In this document: positions 33,706 to 43,348 of the stretch, one piece after another | Layout: every line of letters starts with the position of its first letter | How positions within the stretch are numbered: position 1 is the first letter of the stretch | Assembly (NCBI GenBank): GCA_045560765.1 | Contig: JBJKZD010000004.1 | Span: 62,001 to 126,000, forward strand | Length of the DNA: 64,000 nt | Origin: UBA9926 sp913064795 | Lineage (GTDB): Bacteria; Pseudomonadota; Gammaproteobacteria; Pseudomonadales; Azotimanducaceae | Direction: 5' to 3' | The notes under the pieces: model-generated | Seen by the model: the letters and a program-made list of their open reading frames with translations, nothing else | Databases searched by the model: none | Told to the model about the DNA's origin: nothing | Position numbers and translations under genes: made by a program

Positions 33706-34476
33706 TTATTTCGGGGCCATTCGGATACCGCTGTCCAGACGGATAACCTCACCATTGATATAACCGCATTCAACGATATAAGCCGCTGTTTGAGCAAACT
33801 CCTCTGGCTGACCTAGCCGCTTAGGGAATTGTGTCATCTCGATGAGAGGTTCTCGAACCTGCGGAGGCGCAAATTTCATCATTGGGGTTTCGAAAATTCC
33901 TGGCGCGATGGTAGCGATACGAATCCCCGTGCGAGATAGGTCTCTTGCAATAGGCAGCGTCATGCCCGCAACGCCGCCCTTACTCGCACTATAAGCCGCT
34001 TGACCAATTTGGCCATCAAAAGCGGCAACGGATGCGACGTTAACAATGACGCCGCGCTCTCCATCCTCTGTCTGAACTTCATTTTTCTGCATTGCATCAG
34101 CACAGAGTCTCAGGCAATTGAACGTGCCAATTAAATTAACCCGAACAATAAACTCAAAGGTTTTAATGGGCATTGGCCCGTCTTTGCCGAGGGTGCGAGC
34201 GGCGGCACCAATACCTGCGCTGTTGATATTGATATGGATCGCACCAAAGGCGCTTAATCCTTTCTCAATCGCTGCGGTTACGGAGGCTTCATCAGCAACA
34301 TCGCCAGCGGCAAAAGTGGCGTTACTCCCAAGCTCTGTTGCCGTTTTTTCTGCATTTTCTTCGTTCAGGTCAAATAAAATAACCTTGGCGCCCGCATTGA
34401 TGAAATTCTCGGCAGTTGCCCGGCCTAGCCCTGATGCGCCGCCTGTGACGAAAGCAACTTTATCTTTTAATTGCAT
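33706..34476 (-). CDS. SDR-family 3-hydroxyacyl-CoA dehydrogenase-like protein
   Basis: A 256-residue short-chain dehydrogenase resembling type II 3-hydroxyacyl-CoA dehydrogenase (HSD10-like). It has the cofactor motif VTGGASGLGRATA followed by FDLNEENAE, whose acidic residue indicates NAD. INSAGIG replaces the common NNAG, and the catalytic Ser-Tyr-Lys falls in NVASVAAFDGQIGQAAYSASKGG. PTTITAIAPG-like IRIATIAPGIFETPMM and FPKRLGQPEEFA also match the subgroup. It probably oxidises short 3-hydroxyacyl-CoA. It diverges from murB. Confidence 0.87.
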   Translation of the reverse strand: MQLKDKVAFVTGGASGLGRATAENFINAGAKVILFDLNEENAEKTATELGSNATFAAGDVADEASVTAAIEKGLSAFGAIHININSAGIGAAARTLGKDGPMPIKTFEFIVRVNLIGTFNCLRLCADAMQKNEVQTEDGERGVIVNVASVAAFDGQIGQAAYSASKGGVAGMTLPIARDLSRTGIRIATIAPGIFETPMMKFAPPQVREPLIEMTQFPKRLGQPEEFAQTAAYIVECGYINGEVIRLDSGIRMAPK

Positions 34477-34548
34477 TTGATTCCCCTATAGTTAACCCAG
34501 AAGAGTATACACGGTTCATTTATGAACCGCTTTATTGGATCGTTTTTT

Positions 34549-35544
34549 ATGTCTTTGACCGTCTATTCCAATGTAGACCTGACCCGTCGTAATACGATGG
34601 GACTCAATTCACGCGCGCGTTATGCGGCGACCTGCCTAACGCCTCGAGATTTGAATTCCCTCTTTGAAATTGCTCAAAGAGATCAGCTCAAGGTTTTCCC
34701 ATTGGGTTCCGGGAGCAATCTGCTGTTGCACGATTGGATCGATGGCATAGTCCTCAGCAGTATCGATCGAAGCGTTGAGATTGAAGGTGTTCGAGTGACA
34801 GCGGGTGCAGGGCTTTCGTGGGACGAGTTAGTGCAAATCACACTCGCGAGTAATCTGTTTGGTCTTGAAAATTTGTCGGGCATCCCGGGTACCGTGGGTG
34901 CAGCACCCATGCAGAATATTGGCGCCTACGGTGTTGAACTGAGTGAGATGATCATTGGTGTCGAAGTTTTTGACCTGGTCAACAATGAAACCCGTTATTT
35001 CGATCGTGAGGCCTGCCAATTTGGATATCGAACCAGCCATTTTAAAGTTTATCAGGCAGGCCAATACTTCATTACTAAAGTCATTCTAGAGCTCAAACGG
35101 CACTTCCAGCCGGTTCTCGCATATTCAGACATTGCTCGATTGCCCAAAACAAAAACGGCTTCTGGCCAGTCGCTGCGCAGTGCCGTGCTCGCTATTCGGG
35201 CCGGGAAACTGCCTGACTATAACAATACCCCCAATGCAGGTAGTTTCTTCAAAAACCCCTTTGTTACCCACAAAATGTCCCAGGATCTATCATCCCAGGG
35301 GCTACGCACGTATTCGTTCGACGGTCGTTTCAAGGTGTCAGCGGCTGCGCTGATCCAAGCGGCTGGGCTAGTCGGGATTCGATCCGGAGGCGTTCGTGTC
35401 TCTCCCAAGCATGCCCTGGTATTTGAAAATGTAGGAGAGGCGACGCTTGCTGATATCCAAGATTTAGCCGCCCGAGTCCGAGAGGCGGTGCACACACAGT
35501 TTGGTGTTCAACTTGAGATGGAGCCACAAGGGTACGCCGTATGA
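34549..35544 (+). CDS. murB: MurB, UDP-N-acetylenolpyruvoylglucosamine reductase
   Basis: MurB reduces the enolpyruvyl group to give UDP-MurNAc for peptidoglycan synthesis. The 331-residue type I protein starts with SNVDLTRRNTMGLNSRARY and has the FAD-binding PLGSGSNLLLHD, ENLSGIPGTVGAAPMQNIGA and YGVELSE, then GYRTSHFK, the catalytic-loop NAGSFFKNP and the end QLEMEPQGYAV. The ATG at 34549 matches homologues; the ATG at 34522 would add nine residues. In relatives murB closes the kdsB operon; here it is 4 kb away, beyond the selenoprotein pair and kinase. Confidence 0.94.
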   Translation: MSLTVYSNVDLTRRNTMGLNSRARYAATCLTPRDLNSLFEIAQRDQLKVFPLGSGSNLLLHDWIDGIVLSSIDRSVEIEGVRVTAGAGLSWDELVQITLASNLFGLENLSGIPGTVGAAPMQNIGAYGVELSEMIIGVEVFDLVNNETRYFDREACQFGYRTSHFKVYQAGQYFITKVILELKRHFQPVLAYSDIARLPKTKTASGQSLRSAVLAIRAGKLPDYNNTPNAGSFFKNPFVTHKMSQDLSSQGLRTYSFDGRFKVSAAALIQAAGLVGIRSGGVRVSPKHALVFENVGEATLADIQDLAARVREAVHTQFGVQLEMEPQGYAV

Positions 35545-35570
35545 AACGCCGCACCCTCTATTGGCTCAGA

Positions 35571-38162
35571 TTAAGCAGCCCGCGGGTCGTTGCTTGCGCG
35601 GTGCCAGCGGCTCGGATGAGTCTCATCATATTCTGTCGGCGCATAGGGTAATACCGGCTGAGGTGAAGCTGGGGGCACATCTTGGAGAACCGGCCCTTGG
35701 GTTACGGGATTGGGAGCGATTCTAGGGTCGTTGGCCGCTGACCCCCAACTCGACGGGGTAACAATTTCCTGAACAACCCTTTCAATGTCCCCACCCAGGT
35801 CGGCTGTATCTTTGACTAACGGGCCTCTATTTACAGAAGTTTCCTGACCATTGGGATACTCACTAGGACGCTCAGCGTCAGTTTGGCTTAAATCCGTTTT
35901 CGCGGTAGACGCCGTGCCGGTGTCACTCGGTTCCATCTTGGGGGTTGCCTCGGTAGCAGAGTTCTCAGTGGGGACCACAGTGCCGAGTTCGTCCTCATGG
36001 CGTTGCGGTGGTGCCGTCACGTCAAGAGTTGCCACCGTTTCAGAGCCTGCTTCATGGCTTGTCGCGCGTGTTCGACGTCTCCGCCCAGTTCGCTCTCGAT
36101 TACCCCGATGCCTCTTATCGTCGGAGGCCTGGTCCTGCTCTGAAGGCCTATCAGTTTGCGCGGAATCATTGGTCGAAGCTTTCGTAGCGACCGTGGTTGC
36201 GGACTCGTTCTCCGATTTGGGGTTTCTTCGCCTTCTACGCTGGGCAGGGGCTTTACCGGTTGGGGTACTGTTTTGATGCTTTAGGGATTCCTGTTCCTCC
36301 TTGGCGCCCACGTCTGGCTTCGCATTTTGCGCTTTTGGCTTTCTAGCTTGTTTCGTAGATTTTGGAGTCTTGTCTTTGGGTTTTTGTTTTTTAGTTTTGG
36401 CTTTCTTTCGGCCGAATACCATGGCGATCAGTCGGTCAATTAAAGATTCAGAGGGTCTTGCCGGTTTTCGCCGAGTTTGACGGCGCTTTTGGGTCGCTGG
36501 CTTTGAAGCAACCTTGGGGTCTTCTTCTGCCAGAATCTCCGGCGCGGCACTGGGAGCGGGGGGCTCATCACGAACCACGGCAACCGCTGCTGTTTCTTTA
36601 ACCGAAGGGCGAAGATCAATGCCAGGCTCTGAGGGTTCATCCTCTACGACGGGGGTGATCACGTAGCTAGCTTCACTTTCCTCGACATCATTGCTTCTTA
36701 ACCGCTCTACTCTGTAGTGCGGCGTTTGCATCTCGGCACTCGGAACGACGACGACACGGACATCATTTCGTGCTTCGATATCGGCAATCATCTGGCGCTT
36801 CTCGTTTAAGACGAAAGCCGCAACGGCAACAGGAAGAAAAGCTCTGATTTCGGCGCTCGAATCTTTGAGCGCTTCTTCTTGAATTAATCTCAGTAGTGAC
36901 AGCGCACTCGATTCAATATCTCTGATCGTTCCCAAGCCTTCGCATCGAGGACAGACAATGTGACTGATTTCCCGTAGTGAAGGTCGAAGCCGTTGTCGGC
37001 TCATTTCAAGCAATCCGAATCTTGATATCCGCCCCACCTGGATTTTAGCCCGATCGACTTCAAGCGCATCTTTCATGCGATTCTCAACTGCGCGCTGATT
37101 CTTCGTGGATGACATGTCAATAAAATCAATGACAACTAGGCCGCCGATGTCCCGTAGTCGAAGTTGCCTACAAATCTCATCCGCCGCTTCTAAGTTGGTG
37201 TTGAGCGCAGTTTCCTCGATATCCGAGCCTTTTGTTGCTCGCGCCGAGTTAATATCGATCGACACCAGCGCTTCAGTTGGATCAATGACCACTGAGCCTC
37301 CGGAAGGTAACCGAACTTCTCTTTGAAAAGCAGATTCAATCTGCCCTTCGATTTGATACCGGTTGAAGAGGGGAACATCACTGGTGTAGCGTTTGACGCG
37401 TGAGCTGAGATGCGGCATCACTTGAGAGACAAAAGATTGCGCCTGTTCTAACGCTTCATCGGTATCGATTAAGATCTCGCCAATGTCATCGCGCATGTAA
37501 TCTCGTACAGCTCGGGTAATGACGTCACCTTCTTGATAGACCAAAAACGGAGCGGGGCGGTCATTGACAGCAATTTTAATGGCTTCAGCCAGTTGCAATA
37601 GATACTTCAAGTCCCATTGTAGTTCCTCAGCGGTCCTTCCTACCCCTGCGGTGCGAACGATAGCGCCCATATCTTTTGGGATTTCGAGAGTGGCAAGGGC
37701 ATCTTTTAGATCATCTCTTTCATCGCCTTCGATTCTTCGACTAATGCCGCCTGCCCGAGGGTTGTTTGGCATTAACACAAGGTATCGACCTGCCAGGCTA
37801 TAGAAGGTGGTTAACGCCGCACCTTTGGTGCCACGTTCCTCTTTGTCGACCTGGACAATAATTTCTTGACCTTCTTTCAGGACATCACCGATGTTGAGGC
37901 GACCTTTGTTATCACCGCCGCCCTTGGTGAAGTAGGCTCTAGACACTTCTTTGAGTGGAAGAAATCCATGGCGATTGCCGCCGAAATCGACAAACGCAGC
38001 CTCGAGGCTAGGCTCGACTCGAGTAATCTTTCCTTTATAAATATTTGATTTCTTTTGGTCTCTTGCCAGACTCTCGATATCTAGATCGTAGAGTTTTTGG
38101 CCATCGACGAGGGCAACACGCAACTCTTCAGTGTGTGTTGCATTGATTAACATTCTTTTCAT
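35571..38162 (-). CDS. rne: RNase E, core of the RNA degradosome
   Basis: An 863-residue RNase E. The catalytic half (1-520) has MKRMLINATHTEELRVALVD, the S1 domain (ANIYKGKITRVEPSLEAAFVDFG), the DNase I-like metal site VVIDFIDMSS and the zinc link CPRCEGLGT that bridges dimers. The C-terminal half is a disordered scaffold with Arg/Lys-rich blocks (KKAKTKKQKPKDK, RRRRRNPKSEN) and a Pro/Thr-rich tail, ending PTEYDETHPSRWHRASNDPR. It is shorter than the 1061-residue E. coli protein, mostly in the scaffold. It is divergent from rluC, the standard arrangement. Confidence 0.94.
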   Translation of the reverse strand: MKRMLINATHTEELRVALVDGQKLYDLDIESLARDQKKSNIYKGKITRVEPSLEAAFVDFGGNRHGFLPLKEVSRAYFTKGGGDNKGRLNIGDVLKEGQEIIVQVDKEERGTKGAALTTFYSLAGRYLVLMPNNPRAGGISRRIEGDERDDLKDALATLEIPKDMGAIVRTAGVGRTAEELQWDLKYLLQLAEAIKIAVNDRPAPFLVYQEGDVITRAVRDYMRDDIGEILIDTDEALEQAQSFVSQVMPHLSSRVKRYTSDVPLFNRYQIEGQIESAFQREVRLPSGGSVVIDPTEALVSIDINSARATKGSDIEETALNTNLEAADEICRQLRLRDIGGLVVIDFIDMSSTKNQRAVENRMKDALEVDRAKIQVGRISRFGLLEMSRQRLRPSLREISHIVCPRCEGLGTIRDIESSALSLLRLIQEEALKDSSAEIRAFLPVAVAAFVLNEKRQMIADIEARNDVRVVVVPSAEMQTPHYRVERLRSNDVEESEASYVITPVVEDEPSEPGIDLRPSVKETAAVAVVRDEPPAPSAAPEILAEEDPKVASKPATQKRRQTRRKPARPSESLIDRLIAMVFGRKKAKTKKQKPKDKTPKSTKQARKPKAQNAKPDVGAKEEQESLKHQNSTPTGKAPAQRRRRRNPKSENESATTVATKASTNDSAQTDRPSEQDQASDDKRHRGNRERTGRRRRTRATSHEAGSETVATLDVTAPPQRHEDELGTVVPTENSATEATPKMEPSDTGTASTAKTDLSQTDAERPSEYPNGQETSVNRGPLVKDTADLGGDIERVVQEIVTPSSWGSAANDPRIAPNPVTQGPVLQDVPPASPQPVLPYAPTEYDETHPSRWHRASNDPRAA

Positions 38163-38700
38163 AACGATACCTTTAAAAGCGACTTACGACGCCTAGGTAT
38201 CGGCAAACCAACTGATGTGCCCAGCTTTATGTCATTCAGGCCTCGGATAACCGAGTCTATCAGGCCTCTTTCTAAAGAAGCATTATTCTATGGTGCGTCT
38301 AGTGTTCTTGTGCACATTCCCCAGCGACTATTTTGAGGAGATGATCTGATGTGCATGATAGGCCTCGATTAAGAAAGGCGCTTCACTTTGTCCCAAGAGA
38401 CTCACTGTGTAATTCGATTTGGCGATACGTTCTAGTGTTCGCTCATCATTTATGGCCAATCCACTGGCCTGTTTGCGTTGGGTTAGGAGACCTAATGACT
38501 CAACCACCAACATGTTCTTGCCAAAACACAACGTGTTTGACGGGTTTATAGCTCAAATTAAACTGAGCGGTTAAGACGAAACTCTTTTCATCAATGCAGT
38601 CTCAGCGAAACCACGTTAAACTCTTTTTTCGTCTCTTCTCGACTTTTTTGATGTCGACGGGCGGAGCATAGCAGTTAAAGCAAGCGGATACAGCAAAAAA
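38163..38700. other. rne-rluC divergent leader region
   Basis: About 540 bp separate rne and rluC, long enough for the rne 5' leader. On the rne strand a 5-bp stem (38242-38255, CTCGG paired around a four-base loop) is flanked by a direct repeat TCAGGCCT (38236-38243 and 38260-38267). In E. coli, hairpins in this leader mediate RNase E autoregulation; whether this one does is unknown. Small overlapping frames on both strands here (38328-38551) lack start signals and I treat them as chance. Confidence 0.45.
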
Positions 38701-39669
38701 ATGTCACCCGACCAAGACCTTATAAAGCATGAGCCTGCTCGAATGATTCAGGTCGAGGAGGACCGTATTGGTCAGCGCATTGATAATTTCCTGATGCTGG
38801 AGCTGAAAGGAGTTCCTAAAAGTCGGGTTTATCAAATGATTCGAAAAGGAGAAGTCAGGGTCAATAAAGGACGTAAGAAGCCTGATTACAAGCTCCAAAG
38901 TCGCGATCTGATACGAGTGCCGCCGATCAGGCGCATTACCGATAACGAGACCTTCGATTATCGCTTTATTACAATTTTGGAGCACATCTTTTTTGAAAAT
39001 GATGAATTTCTTGCCATTAATAAGCCCCCAGGGCTTGCGGTCCACGGCGGCACCGGACTCCAGGCAGGCCTTATTGAGGCGTTGCGATCTCATCGAACCG
39101 AAGCGTCTTATCTAGAGCTCGCACATCGACTTGACCGAGACACGTCTGGATTGATCATTATTGCTAAGAAGCGTTCGTTTCTTAGGCGATTTCAGGCTGC
39201 GCTGCGTTCCAGGCGCCATCTTGAGAAAAATTATGATGTTGTTGTCCATGGTCAATGGCCAAAAGAGGTAAAGAGCGTCGTCTTCCCGATCCAAAAAGTC
39301 GAGCTCCGCAGTGGAGAACGCCTCTCGAGAGTCAGTGACAGCGGGAAGCCAAGCCAAACCCGCTTCACGATCAAGGGTCACAATCGTGAAGCGACTTGGC
39401 TGAGCGCACGTTTGGTGACGGGACGCATGCATCAAATTCGCCTTCATGCCGCCGAAATGGGGCATCCGGTTGTGGGGGACACGAAATATGGCGATGAGTC
39501 AAAAGATTCTGCCTTGGCCACGCCGCGAATGATGTTGCACGCAACTTCCATGAGTTTGACCAGTGACCCTCATGCCAAGATGGACAGCCAGCTCCCCAAG
39601 ATTACCCTCAACGCACCGGTTGAAGCGATCATGGCGAATTTTATCGAGCAGCATTTCGGGCCTGTTTGA
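38701..39669 (+). CDS. rluC: RluC, 23S rRNA pseudouridine synthase
   Basis: RluC makes pseudouridines 955, 2504 and 2580 in 23S rRNA. The 322-residue protein has an S4 RNA-binding domain (residues about 20-80, with GQRIDNFLMLELKGVPKSRV and EVRVNKGRKKPDYKLQ) and the synthase domain with INKPPGLAVHGG and the catalytic HRLDRDTSGL aspartate. TGRMHQIRLHAAEMGHPVVG is the other family motif. Confidence 0.93.
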   Translation: MSPDQDLIKHEPARMIQVEEDRIGQRIDNFLMLELKGVPKSRVYQMIRKGEVRVNKGRKKPDYKLQSRDLIRVPPIRRITDNETFDYRFITILEHIFFENDEFLAINKPPGLAVHGGTGLQAGLIEALRSHRTEASYLELAHRLDRDTSGLIIIAKKRSFLRRFQAALRSRRHLEKNYDVVVHGQWPKEVKSVVFPIQKVELRSGERLSRVSDSGKPSQTRFTIKGHNREATWLSARLVTGRMHQIRLHAAEMGHPVVGDTKYGDESKDSALATPRMMLHATSMSLTSDPHAKMDSQLPKITLNAPVEAIMANFIEQHFGPV

Positions 39670-40061
39670 AGCTTCAGGCTAACTTAAAGAGGTGCTTTGC
39701 CCTTGTTGATAGAGAGAGCTTCTTAAAGACAGCTTTTAGAAAGAGCTTTTAGAGAGAGCTTCTAAAGCGCCGTTAGCTGTTAGAAGGAGTTCCTAGAAGG
39801 AACCGTGATAGCGTGTTACTGACATATGATGCCCTTACTGGGCGAGGGGCATTGATGTCTGCTGAGGCAACGGCGGAGCAGTGCCGGTGACGATCTGCTG
39901 CATAATTTCCAAAGACTTTGGCCGCAATAGGCGATAGAGGTGGTGGGCCTTCGGAAGTTATTTAGATCACTGGCTTACCACGATTCCAGTATAAATCTCT
40001 GATAGTATTCATTATTACTAATGGTTTGAGGCGGTTATTCTTTAGATTTAAGGCAGCCTAG
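39670..40061. other. Gap after rluC with short imperfect repeats
   Basis: About 390 bp with no credible gene. At 39711-39766 several imperfect copies of AGAGAGCTTTTAGA occur, and GTTCCT-AGA-AGGAAC (39789-39803) makes a 6-bp hairpin. In relatives a HAD phosphatase and a signal-peptide peptidase gene (sppA) usually sit here; neither is present. Confidence 0.45.
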
Positions 40062-40700
40062 TCAGCTCAGCTCTGACGAGGTTTGATAGGAAGGTTCAAA
40101 GCCGAGTTGATCGAGAAGGTCCAATAGCTTGATTGCCGGGAAACCATACAATGCGTTGATATCAGGAGTATCGATCTGTTGAATCAACCTTAACCCTGCA
40201 CCCTCCAGCAGTAGACTACCTGCGGAATGATAAGGCTGATCAGCGTCGACGTATCGTTCGATTTGAGCATCATTTAAAGATCTGAATTTAACCCGACTTT
40301 GTACCACGCTTTCGCTTAAAACGATGCTGGATTGCGCCACTACAACACTCGTGTAGAAGCTCACCCACTGATTAGAAACCTGGCGTAATTGATCGACTGC
40401 ACGGTCTCTTTTCCCCGGTTTATGCAAGGTTTGACCCGAAGCGGAGGTACAGACCTGATCCGAACCAATGACTAAAGGAGGGAGCGCGCAGGGATTCGAT
40501 ATGCTGGCATCAATACTCAGGGTTTTGCCCCGACCGTTTTCAAGCGCTCGTGTAGCAGGGTCTAACGATAAGTCTTCTGATTCGGCGAACTGCGGCGCGA
40601 TTGGCCTAAAGGGCAGCTTCAAGTTCCTAAAAATTGTGACTCGAGCAGTTGAGGTCGATGCTAAGATCAGTTCGGGGTGGTTTTCGGGTGGCTTGAGCAC
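40062..40700 (-). CDS. Maf-family nucleotide pyrophosphatase (YceF type)
   Basis: A 212-residue Maf/HAM1-like protein. It begins with LILASTSTARVTIFRNL, the family's ASxSxxR pocket, then LVIGSDQVCTSASGQTLHKP and, near the end, YHSAGSLLLEGAGLRLIQQI and TPDINALYGFPAIKLLDLL. The last two match YceF, which hydrolyses m7GTP, rather than the dTTP/UTP-specific branch. Maf next to yceD-rpmF is the usual gammaproteobacterial arrangement, and here it is divergent from yceD. Confidence 0.87.
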   Translation of the reverse strand: MLKPPENHPELILASTSTARVTIFRNLKLPFRPIAPQFAESEDLSLDPATRALENGRGKTLSIDASISNPCALPPLVIGSDQVCTSASGQTLHKPGKRDRAVDQLRQVSNQWVSFYTSVVVAQSSIVLSESVVQSRVKFRSLNDAQIERYVDADQPYHSAGSLLLEGAGLRLIQQIDTPDINALYGFPAIKLLDLLDQLGFEPSYQTSSELS

Positions 40701-40723
40701 GGATTGACCTCCACAAGAATGTT

Positions 40724-40752
40724 TTGACAGCTCAGCTTGAGATGCCTAAGAT
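40724..40752 (+). promoter_or_regulatory. sigma-70 promoter for yceD-rpmF-fab operon
   Basis: A perfect TTGACA (40724-40729) is followed 17 bp later by TAAGAT (40747-40752). Transcription would start near 40759, only a few bases before the yceD ATG at 40762, so the yceD message is almost leaderless. Confidence 0.7.
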
Positions 40753-40761
40753 GCGCCCCTT

Positions 40762-41340
40762 ATGTTAGCAGAGCCGTTGCCAAAGCGAATTCGTTACACT
40801 CGTATGGCCCAGGATCAAGGGCGTATCGCGGGTGTAATCGGTAGTCAATTGTTAGAGCGTTTGGCAGCAGCGCTTCTCGACAACGGGCTCTCTGAGACGG
40901 TTCCTTTGCCAGATATATCCGTTGCGTTGCAGTTCGAAAGTAACGGTGTTGATTGCGCCAAGGCCCTGGGTGGTGCGAGCTTTGATTTTTGTTGGTGTTG
41001 TCAGCGATGTTTGGACGCCGTGGCACTAACGATAGCGATTGACGTTGATGTTGTGTTATCTCATCAGCCCAAGGTGATCGAGCGAATCGACTTCGATCAA
41101 GACAGTTTGCTCCTAGAAGGAGAATTTGTGAGTGTCGCTGAGCTGATTGAAGACCAGTTACTCTTGGCACTACCGATGTCACCTAAACATTTAGAGTGCG
41201 AGGGGCTCGGGTTGCAGGCAAGCACGCAAATTGATGAGGATAAGGAACGTTCAACGCTCGCCGAGAGCGAAACGGAGATTGAAGAGGGGCGGCAGCGGCC
41301 CTTCGCAGATTTAAAAGCAATGACTCAAAAGGTAGATTAG
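40762..41340 (+). CDS. yceD: YceD (DUF177), 23S rRNA accumulation protein
   Basis: A 192-residue DUF177 protein. It contains the CxxC pair (FCWCCQRCLDAV) and the later VAELIEDQLLLALPMSPKH, as in E. coli YceD, and the C-terminal RPFADLKAMTQK. YceD is linked to 23S rRNA accumulation, and it always sits before rpmF, as here. The start at 40762 aligns with the E. coli N-terminus, although the promoter leaves almost no leader. A run of acidic residues near 160-180 is longer than in E. coli. Confidence 0.9.
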   Translation: MLAEPLPKRIRYTRMAQDQGRIAGVIGSQLLERLAAALLDNGLSETVPLPDISVALQFESNGVDCAKALGGASFDFCWCCQRCLDAVALTIAIDVDVVLSHQPKVIERIDFDQDSLLLEGEFVSVAELIEDQLLLALPMSPKHLECEGLGLQASTQIDEDKERSTLAESETEIEEGRQRPFADLKAMTQKVD

Positions 41341-41349
41341 GAGTACGTT

Positions 41350-41535
41350 ATGGCGGTACAGCAAAATAAAGTATCCCGTTCAAAGCGCGGTATGCGTAGA
41401 GCACATGATAGCTTGAAGGGGCCAGCACTTTCAGAAGATCCAACGACTGGCGAAACACACCGTCGCCACCATGTGACTGCAGACGGTTTTTATCGTGGTA
41501 AAAAAGTTGTGAGTGTAGAAACCGAAGAAGATTAG
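41350..41535 (+). CDS. rpmF: Ribosomal protein bL32
   Basis: A 61-residue L32 with the signature MAVQQNKVSRSKRGMRRAHD and GETHRRHHVTADGFYRGKKV. The zinc-binding cysteines of some L32 proteins are absent, as in E. coli. It lies nine bases after yceD. In E. coli plsX follows; here fabD follows directly. Confidence 0.97.
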   Translation: MAVQQNKVSRSKRGMRRAHDSLKGPALSEDPTTGETHRRHHVTADGFYRGKKVVSVETEED

Positions 41536-41587
41536 AATCAAGGGCATTTAGAACGTCCTGTCTAAATTTAAAGGTATCCATACCGTC

Positions 41588-42517
41588 ATGACCACCGCTT
41601 TCCTTTTCCCCGGACAAGGGTCCCAATTTCTCGGCATGCTCAATGAGAGCGGCTCTGAGGTACGTGAGTCCTTCGAAGAGGCTTCAGAAGCTCTGGGATA
41701 CGACCTTTGGTCGTTGACCCAGAATGGACCTGAAGACCAATTGAATCAAACCGAGTTCACACAGCCCGCATTATTGACCGCGAGCATCGCTCTCTGGCGA
41801 TTGTGGGTCAATGAAGGAGGATCTGCTGATTTCGTTGCTGGACATAGCCTTGGGGAATATAGCGCGCTGGTGGCAAGCGGTGCGCTGTCTTTGACTGATG
41901 GAGTAAGCATTGTCCAGCGTCGTGGTCAACTCATGCAGGCAGCTGTACCCATTGGTCGGGGCGGCATGGCTGCCGTGATGGGCCTTGATAACGCTGCCAT
42001 CGATAGCGCCTGTCAGCGTGCAAGTGAATGGGTCTCTGAGGGGTCGGTTCAACCTGCTAATCTCAATGCGCCTGGACAGGTCGTCATTTCCGGAACCTTA
42101 GAAGCGCTTCAAAAAGCGTCTGAATTGTGCATGGAGGCGGGCGCCAAAAGAGTGGTGCCGTTAAATGTTAGTGCTCCCTTTCACAGCGCCCTGATGAAGC
42201 CTGCAGCGCAATCGCTTTCCGAAACCTTGAATGCCATCACGCTTTCGGCGCCTCGTATTCCGATCGTTCAGAACGTTCTTGCTGCAACCGAGAGTAATGT
42301 CGAAGCAATTAAGGAAAATCTCGTCACACAACTTTATAGTGCGGTCCGTTGGAGCGAGTCTATCGAGTATCTAAAGCGGGCGGGGGTTGATCAGGTGGTC
42401 GAATGCGGTCCGGGAAAAGTCTTGGCCGGCCTTAACCGGCGGATTGATCGAGAAATTAAACTGTTCAACCTCGATTCATCGTCCAGTCTTTTAGATCTTA
42501 AGGCCCTCAACGAATGA
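41588..42517 (+). CDS. fabD: FabD, malonyl-CoA:ACP transacylase
   Basis: A 309-residue transacylase that loads malonyl onto ACP. Motifs: FLFPGQGSQFLGML, VAGHSLGEYSALVASG with the active-site serine, VQRRGQLMQAAVP with arginine, and the histidine of NVSAPFHSALM. It begins the fatty-acid part of the cluster and overlaps fabG by 4 bp. The plsX and fabH genes that usually precede it are missing. Confidence 0.95.
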   Translation: MTTAFLFPGQGSQFLGMLNESGSEVRESFEEASEALGYDLWSLTQNGPEDQLNQTEFTQPALLTASIALWRLWVNEGGSADFVAGHSLGEYSALVASGALSLTDGVSIVQRRGQLMQAAVPIGRGGMAAVMGLDNAAIDSACQRASEWVSEGSVQPANLNAPGQVVISGTLEALQKASELCMEAGAKRVVPLNVSAPFHSALMKPAAQSLSETLNAITLSAPRIPIVQNVLAATESNVEAIKENLVTQLYSAVRWSESIEYLKRAGVDQVVECGPGKVLAGLNRRIDREIKLFNLDSSSSLLDLKALNE

Positions 42518-43239
42518 ATCAGATTGCTTTGGTTACAGGGGCCAGTCGAGGCATTGGGCAAGCGATTGCGCAAACAATGGCCCGTAATGGGTACCGAGTG
42601 CTTGGCACAGCGACTTCAGCCCCGGGTGCTGAGAAAATTTCCATGGAACTAGGTGATCAGGGCAAGGGATACTGTCTTGATCTCGCTGATCGAGATGCGA
42701 TCGACGCTTTTATTCTCGAATTAAAAACCGACGGTGAATCACCCTCAGTGCTCGTCAACAACGCCGGAGTTACCAGGGATAATCTTGCACTCCGAATGAA
42801 GTCAGAAGAGTGGGATGGAGTAATCGGGACCAATCTAACCGGCGTTTTCTACCTTACTCAAAGCTTGCTGCGCGGTATGATGAAAGCAAAATTTGGCAGG
42901 ATAATTAATATCAGTTCCGTTGTAGGGAGGATGGGTAATCCTGGTCAGGCAAATTACGCCGCCGCCAAAGCGGGTCTAGAAGGAATGAGCAGAGCCCTGG
43001 CGGCTGAAATCGCCAGCCGCAACATTACTGTCAACGTCGTTGCGCCAGGATTTATTGAGACCGATATGACCCGTGCATTGTCCGAGGATCAAGCGGCAGC
43101 CATGTTATCGAGAGTCCCAGCTGGTCGATTAGGGCAAGCCGATGAGGTTGCAAAATTGGTCGGCTTTTTGGCGAGCGATGCTGCAAGTTATGTTACCGGC
43201 GAAACCATTCACATCAACGGCGGTTTATTCATGTCTTGA
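42514..43239 (+). CDS. fabG: FabG, 3-oxoacyl-ACP reductase
   Basis: A 241-residue SDR with TGASRGIGQAIAQTMA for NADPH, LVNNAGVTRDNLALRM, ISSVVGRMGNPGQANYAAAKAG (Ser-Tyr-Lys) and the FabG end VTGETIHINGGLFMS. It reduces 3-oxoacyl-ACP during elongation. Coupled to fabD by ATGA and followed by acpP. Confidence 0.95.
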   Translation: MNQIALVTGASRGIGQAIAQTMARNGYRVLGTATSAPGAEKISMELGDQGKGYCLDLADRDAIDAFILELKTDGESPSVLVNNAGVTRDNLALRMKSEEWDGVIGTNLTGVFYLTQSLLRGMMKAKFGRIINISSVVGRMGNPGQANYAAAKAGLEGMSRALAAEIASRNITVNVVAPGFIETDMTRALSEDQAAAMLSRVPAGRLGQADEVAKLVGFLASDAASYVTGETIHINGGLFMS

Positions 43240-43348
43240 CATCTGCGTCATTGCAGATTCGATCATGACTAATTAACGCTTTAAAGCCTATTGTTGATTT
43301 ATTAAACTAACGCGGCACTGCTGCATAAATCTAGGAGAAAACCCAAGC